Of a stretch of 46,227 bases of DNA, positions 42,498-46,227 are shown one piece after another. Source of the DNA: Bacteroidales bacterium. GTDB lineage: Bacteria > Bacteroidota > Bacteroidia > Bacteroidales > FEN-979. The DNA is taken from positions 1 through 46,227 of the forward strand of contig JANXZO010000057.1 of the NCBI GenBank assembly GCA_025355465.1. The letters are read 5' to 3'. Both the position numbers and the translations under genes were made by a program. The stretch's first letter is position 1. Each line of letters opens with the position of its first letter. The notes under the pieces are model-generated. The model saw nothing but the letters and a program-made list of their open reading frames with translations. It did not search any database and was not told where the DNA came from.

Positions 42498-43607
42498 ATG
42501 AAACGATTCCTGGTTTTTGTAAAAAAAGAGTTCCTCCACATCTTCAGGGATGTCCGAACGATGATCATCCTCTTCCTGATCCCCGGGGCGCTGATCCTGC
42601 TGTTCGGCTTTGTGGTGAGTAACGACCTGAAAAATGCGACGGTCTCCTTTCTGGATCTTTCAAATGACGAGATGACGCAGAAGTTGTCGGATAAGATATG
42701 TTCTTCGGGCTTTTTCCAACGAGGCGAAAACCTCAGCAGTTATCAGGAGATTGACCCGGCGCTCAGGGGAAACAAGATCAAGGCCGTGATCATCTTCGAG
42801 AAGGATTTCAGCCGGAAGCTCATCGGAGAGGGAAAAGCTACGGTTAACATCATCACCGACGGCTCAGAACCCAACATGGCGACCATGGCCACCAACTACA
42901 TCTCGGCGATCATTGCCGATTTCAACAGCGACCTGGCGGGAAAGGGTGCGACAGCAACACTTTTGGTTCAACCTGAAGTGCGGATGTTCTATAACCCGTC
43001 GCTGAAGGGTCAGCACATGTTTGTGCCGGGCGTCATCACCCTGATCATGATCCTGATCTGCGCCCTCATGACCTCCATCACCATCACCCGTGAAAAAGAG
43101 TTCGGCACCATGGAGGCGCTGCTCGTATCACCGCTGAAGCCGGTGCAGATCATCCTGGGGAAGATTGTCCCCTATTTCATCCTCTCGTTTGTGGATGTGA
43201 TCATCATACTGCTTCTTTCACGGTATGTCTTCGATTTGCCCGTAAAAGGAAGCATCATCCTGCTGCTGGCTGAATCCATGTTATACATTCTGATGAGCCT
43301 GTCGCTGGGAATATTGGTCTCTACCGTATCCAAAACCATGCAACAGGCAATCTTTATCTCCCTCGTGGGGATGATGCTTCCGACCATCCTGTTATCAGGT
43401 TTCATTTACCCGATCGAAAATATGCCCAAAATTTATGGCTGGATCAGCGCTATCCTGCCACCGCGCTATTTCATCATCATCATCAAAAATGTGATGATCA
43501 AAGGAACCGGTTTTCTCTATGTTTGGAAAGAGACCCTGATCCTCCTGATCTTTACCATTGCCGCCATCGGAATTAGCATGCGGAAATTCAACATCAGACT
43601 TCAGTAA
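42498..43607 (+). CDS. ABC-2 type permease 1 (YbhS/YbhR-like)
   Basis: This inner-membrane permease has 369 residues. It opens with the cytoplasmic amphipathic segment FVKKEFLHIFRDVRTM and the first helix IILFLIPGALILLFGFVV, followed by a large periplasmic region (about residues 40-170) and a cluster of five helices in the C-terminal half. The EKEFGTMEALLVSPLKP coupling segment near residue 200 is typical of ABC2_membrane_3. It pairs with the next gene as YbhS and YbhR do. The substrate cannot be deduced. Confidence 0.9.
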   Translation: MKRFLVFVKKEFLHIFRDVRTMIILFLIPGALILLFGFVVSNDLKNATVSFLDLSNDEMTQKLSDKICSSGFFQRGENLSSYQEIDPALRGNKIKAVIIFEKDFSRKLIGEGKATVNIITDGSEPNMATMATNYISAIIADFNSDLAGKGATATLLVQPEVRMFYNPSLKGQHMFVPGVITLIMILICALMTSITITREKEFGTMEALLVSPLKPVQIILGKIVPYFILSFVDVIIILLLSRYVFDLPVKGSIILLLAESMLYILMSLSLGILVSTVSKTMQQAIFISLVGMMLPTILLSGFIYPIENMPKIYGWISAILPPRYFIIIIKNVMIKGTGFLYVWKETLILLIFTIAAIGISMRKFNIRLQ

Positions 43608-43625
43608 AGCACGGGGGACCAAGGA

Positions 43626-44744
43626 ATGCGGACGATATTCTATCTCATACGAAAAGAATTTTTGCAAATATTCAGGGATAAGTTTCTGGGCAAAGCCATT
43701 TTTGCAATTCCAATCATCCAGATGCTGATACTGGTGCCAGCCGTGACCTTTGAGATCAAGGACGTCAGGCTTTGCATCGTGGATAAGGATATGAGCACTG
43801 AATCGAGGGAACTTGTCGGAAAACTGGTCGGTTCCAGCTTTTTCAAAGTACGGAATGCGACCTTCACGGAGAATGAAGCCAACGACCTGCTGCACCTGGA
43901 TAAATGCGATCTGATCCTCCAGATACCCGCTGGGTTCGGAAGGGATATCGGCAAAGGAACCCCCACCAAACTGATGGCCTCAGCCAACGCGATCAATGCC
44001 ATGAATGCCCAGCTTTCTTGGGCCTATCTCAATGGAGTGATCATGGACTACAACATGAACATCCTGGCAAACGGGATCGGCAACCGTTCGTTTACCGCCA
44101 TCCCGCAGATCGAAGTGACGAACCGCTACTGGTACAATGAGATGCTCAACTATAACTTTTACATGCAACCGGGGATCCTCGGGATCCTCGTGCTGGCTAT
44201 CGGCTTTATACTGGCAGGACTGAACCTGGTGAAAGAAAAGGAGATCGGTACGATCGAACAGATGAATGTGACCCCCGTGAAGAAATACCAGTTCATCCTA
44301 TCCAAGATCATTCCGTTCCTGATCATCGGCCTGATCGACCTGGCGTTGGGAATAACCATCGGGAAGCTGGTGTTCCACGTTCCGTTTGCCGGCAGCATGT
44401 GGCTGGTTTTCATGTGCTCCTCCATCTTCCTGATCGCCGTGCTTAGCCTGGCCCTGCTGATCTCGACCTTCTCCGGTACCCAGCAGCAGTTCATGTTCAC
44501 CGCCTTCTTTTTCATGATCATCTTCATCCTGATGAGCGGCATCTTCACCCCGCTGGAAAGTATGCCGGGTTGGGCTCAGAAGATCGACCTCCTGAACCCG
44601 GTGGTTTACATCATGCGGATCAACCGGATGGTCATGCTGAAAGGATCGACCCTGTACGACATACGATCCGAATTTATGGCCCTGGTCATCTTTGCCATAG
44701 CCTCCACCACCCTGGCTGTGAACCGTTACCGGAAGACGGCGTAG
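43626..44744 (+). CDS. ABC-2 type permease 2 (YbhR/YbhS-like)
   Basis: The 372 residues follow the same plan as the previous permease: LIRKEFLQIFRDKFLGKA, a first helix with IPIIQMLILVPAV, a periplasmic region, the coupling segment KEKEIGTIEQMNVTPVKKYQF and five further helices (including AVLSLALLISTFSG and FMIIFILMSGIFTPLESMPGW). It is the last gene of the export operon; no terminator hairpin is obvious after its stop before the mobile-element remnant. The two permeases are probably the two halves of one membrane domain. Confidence 0.9.
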   Translation: MRTIFYLIRKEFLQIFRDKFLGKAIFAIPIIQMLILVPAVTFEIKDVRLCIVDKDMSTESRELVGKLVGSSFFKVRNATFTENEANDLLHLDKCDLILQIPAGFGRDIGKGTPTKLMASANAINAMNAQLSWAYLNGVIMDYNMNILANGIGNRSFTAIPQIEVTNRYWYNEMLNYNFYMQPGILGILVLAIGFILAGLNLVKEKEIGTIEQMNVTPVKKYQFILSKIIPFLIIGLIDLALGITIGKLVFHVPFAGSMWLVFMCSSIFLIAVLSLALLISTFSGTQQQFMFTAFFFMIIFILMSGIFTPLESMPGWAQKIDLLNPVVYIMRINRMVMLKGSTLYDIRSEFMALVIFAIASTTLAVNRYRKTA

Positions 44745-44758
44745 GGAGGGGAGATCAG

Positions 44759-44862
44759 CCGTTAATAAATATCCAAAACGGGTCACTGAAGCCTTGGAAT
44801 GGAAATTTGTGGTGACTACCTATTGTGCCAGGCACTCATTTGCAACCCACCTGATGAGAGCT
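44759..44862 (+). pseudogene. Tyrosine recombinase (integrase) remnant, split by the insertion sequence
   Basis: One frame reads VNKYPKRVTEALEWKFVVTTYCARHSFATHLMRA up to the TA target of the insertion sequence; I list only key parts. The TxYxARHSFATHLMRA part is the conserved HxxR-region of XerC-like tyrosine recombinases. The upstream domains are absent, as the preceding gene ends only 14 bases earlier. The sequence after the element (from 46043) does not show the expected LGH...Y motif, so the remnant was already damaged. Confidence 0.7.
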
Positions 44863-44863
44863 A

Positions 44864-44883
44864 GTGTCATGTCAAATTAATAT
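44864..44883. repeat. IS630 left inverted repeat
   Basis: The left terminus starts GTGTCATGTCAAATTAAT and matches the inward-read right terminus with a few differences. The preceding TA is the target duplication. Confidence 0.85.
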
Positions 44884-44920
44884 ATTAACATTATCTTTGT
44901 GGGATAAAAACCACAGAGCT

Positions 44921-45358
44921 ATGACAAAGGTAGTATTAAAATTAAAATCAAAAGAACGAGATTTTCTCAATAACTTGACAAAGACGGGCAACCGTAATTC
45001 CCGGGAATTTGAACGAGCTTATATTCTGCTGGCACTGGATAAAGGCAAGAAACACGAGGAGATATCAGAGTTCTACAACGTGAGCAGAATTACGATATGG
45101 CGAGTAAAAAACAAGTATTTTGAGTCTGGGGTTGAAGAAGCCATTAAAGATGAACCACGACCAGGACAACCAATTAAGTACACGGAAACTGACAACGCCG
45201 AAATCATTGCAATGGCTTGTTCAAAAGCACCAGATGGACGAGCCCGATGGACGATACGCCTACTTGAAAAGACTTTGAAAGAACAGAAGGGGATGGAGTC
45301 AATCAATCGTGAAACAATCCGGTTGTTGCTAAAAAAAACGAATGTAAGCCTTGGTTGA
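44921..45358 (+). CDS. IS630 transposase, first frame (DNA-binding part)
   Basis: From ATG 44921 the 145 residues form the N-terminal HTH region: HEEISEFYNVSRITIWRVKNKYFESGVEEAI, DEPRPGQPIKY, SKAPDGRARWTIRLLEKTL and INRETIRLLLKK. It binds the IS ends. At 45331-45338 a run of eight A follows CT. Slipping back one base here joins the frame to the second part, so LLLKK continues as NECKPWLKKMWCITE. Without the slip the frame ends at 45358. Confidence 0.88.
   Translation: MTKVVLKLKSKERDFLNNLTKTGNRNSREFERAYILLALDKGKKHEEISEFYNVSRITIWRVKNKYFESGVEEAIKDEPRPGQPIKYTETDNAEIIAMACSKAPDGRARWTIRLLEKTLKEQKGMESINRETIRLLLKKTNVSLG
45331..45338 (+). other. A8 slippery site for -1 frameshifting in the IS630 transposase
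   Basis: Eight consecutive A bases lie in the overlap of the two transposase frames. Frame one reads CTA AAA AAA ACG; a -1 slip gives CTA AAA AAA AAC GAA TGT and the conserved continuation KPW..WCI. Confidence 0.75.
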
Positions 45359-46023
45359 AAAAAATGTGGTGCATAACGGAAATCACACAGGAATACAGAA
45401 AGCGCATGTACCGATTGCTTAACTTGTATCATAAACCATATAATCCTGCAATACCTGTGGTGTGTTTTGACGAAAAGAGTAAGCAACTATTGGAAGACTC
45501 CCGAACCCCTATTCCTATGAAACCTGGCCAGGCTAAAAAATACGATTATGAATACCGGCGAAAGGGAACATGCAACATATTTGTCGCAGTTGAACCAAAG
45601 GCAGGAAAGCATTTTATCAAAGTCACCGACCAGCGCACCCGAAAAGACTTTGCCGTATTCATGAAATGGTTGATCGACAAGAAATACAAGCAGGCAAAGA
45701 AAGTCATGATAGTCTTGGACAATTTAAACACCCACTTTCAAAAATCCTTTTATGAAACCTTTTCACTTCAGGAATGTGATCGGTTATTGAAAAAAATCAA
45801 ATTTGTTTACACACCCAAACACGCGAGTTGGCTAAACATGGCTGAGATCGAAATAAATTTACTGGACCATGAATGTCTTGATAGAAATATCGGAAATCGA
45901 AATGAACTTGAAAGACAGACCCTTGTTTGGTGTAATGCGAACAATGCAGATAAAAGAAAAATCAATTGGAGTTTTACACGATATAAAGCAGATAAAAAAC
46001 TATCCAATTATTACGTTTCATAA
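45355..46023 (+). CDS. IS630 transposase, second frame (DDE catalytic part)
   Basis: The 222 residues hold the DDE triad: D in VVCFDEKS, D in VMIVLDNLNTHF and E in WLNMAEIEINLL. The surrounding patterns PGQAKKYDYEYRRKGT, KHASWLNMAE and RNIGNRNEL are typical of IS630 transposases. Its own ATG (45355-45357 region) is probably not the true start; the part is made as a fusion after the -1 frameshift. No internal stop or deletion is seen, so the element may be active. Confidence 0.88.
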   Translation: MKKMWCITEITQEYRKRMYRLLNLYHKPYNPAIPVVCFDEKSKQLLEDSRTPIPMKPGQAKKYDYEYRRKGTCNIFVAVEPKAGKHFIKVTDQRTRKDFAVFMKWLIDKKYKQAKKVMIVLDNLNTHFQKSFYETFSLQECDRLLKKIKFVYTPKHASWLNMAEIEINLLDHECLDRNIGNRNELERQTLVWCNANNADKRKINWSFTRYKADKKLSNYYVS

Positions 46024-46040
46024 TTAACTTGTCTTGACAC
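46021..46040. repeat. IS630 right inverted repeat
   Basis: The right terminus ends CTTGACAC and is followed by TA. The stop codon of the transposase lies at its inner edge. The last 185 bases of the window (46043-46227) hold no gene I can recognise; a 40-codon frame beginning MAKIKTSNNNY at about 46053 has no recognisable family. Confidence 0.8.
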
Positions 46041-46227
46041 TAGTGGAATATACATGGCCAAAATAAAGACAAGCAATAATAACTATCCTGCATTATTCAC
46101 AAACCCAAAATTCGACAAAAAATTGATGCCTTTGGCCTCGGGGTGGAGAAAATTGTTTTTGGTGAGGGGGATTTGACAGTGGGCTATCGGGTATGATCTT
46201 GAGAAAGCATATATTTTTGGCCGTGTT

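Larger units (their letters stand above)
44864..46040 (+). mobile_element. IS630-family insertion sequence, complete
   Basis: The element is 1177 bases with inverted ends that agree at about 17 of 20 positions (44864-44883 and 46021-46040, both starting GTGTCA when read inward). It is flanked by TA on both sides (44862-44863 and 46041-46042), the IS630/Tc1-mariner target duplication. It carries two overlapping transposase frames joined by a frameshift site. It has inserted into a tyrosine recombinase remnant. Confidence 0.9.

Noticed and set aside
41604-42539. Open frame of 311 codons on the minus strand across the two ABC ATPases
   Set aside because: It is a shadow of two ATPase genes with intact Walker motifs.

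Overview
The window comes from a member of the Bacteroidota, most likely an anaerobic Bacteroidales or Marinilabiliales type. The evidence is a set of type IX secretion (T9SS) genes (two PorU-type peptidases, PorV, a PorP/SprF protein, GldJ, a T9SS plug protein), a TamL-type lipoprotein Omp85, a LruC-domain lipoprotein, and promoters of the Bacteroidota form TTG/TTTG-N17-21-TAnnTTTG. Genes mostly lack Shine-Dalgarno sites. The lineage below phylum is inferred.

Positions 1-8930 carry a molybdenum/tungsten-flavoured region. On the minus strand modE is followed by a truncated moeA. A plus-strand MFS exporter gene follows, broken by an internal out-of-frame deletion. Then come pruA (P5C dehydrogenase), a Rieske oxygenase and a minus-strand operon of an aldehyde:ferredoxin oxidoreductase (AOR) with a beta-carbonic anhydrase. 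Divergent from the AOR is a two-gene thiF-like/thiS-like unit that could serve tungstopterin or molybdopterin (or thiamine) sulfur chemistry.

Positions 8945-15158 look like one minus-strand operon: porP/sprF, gldJ, murF, anmK, folC. It joins a T9SS/gliding module to cell-wall synthesis and recycling. Positions 15351-23952 run divergently with two tandem PorU-like C25 peptidases and porV, followed by ispF. A typical rpsF-rpsR-rplI ribosomal operon comes next and ends in a clear intrinsic terminator. After it are a SpoU-family RNA methyltransferase whose linker is built from octamer tandem repeats, the T9SS plug protein and the LruC lipoprotein.

Positions 30060-37784 hold outer-membrane and surface genes: tamL (minus), a divergent barrel-only Omp85 protein, a decayed second Omp85 gene with an in-frame stop, and a large HYR/IgGFc-binding-like surface protein that ends abruptly at a fragment of another gene. 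Positions 37950-44744 are one drug/solute export operon of the YbhGFSR kind: TetR regulator, TolC, HlyD, two ABC ATPases and two ABC-2 permeases. The two ATPases carry complementary motif losses. At the right end a tyrosine-recombinase remnant is split by a complete IS630-family element (44864-46040) with a TA target duplication and a -1 frameshift site.

A recurring theme is short tandem arrays of 7- or 8-bp units placed at gene boundaries. In two cases they lie inside or run across the end of a coding sequence.
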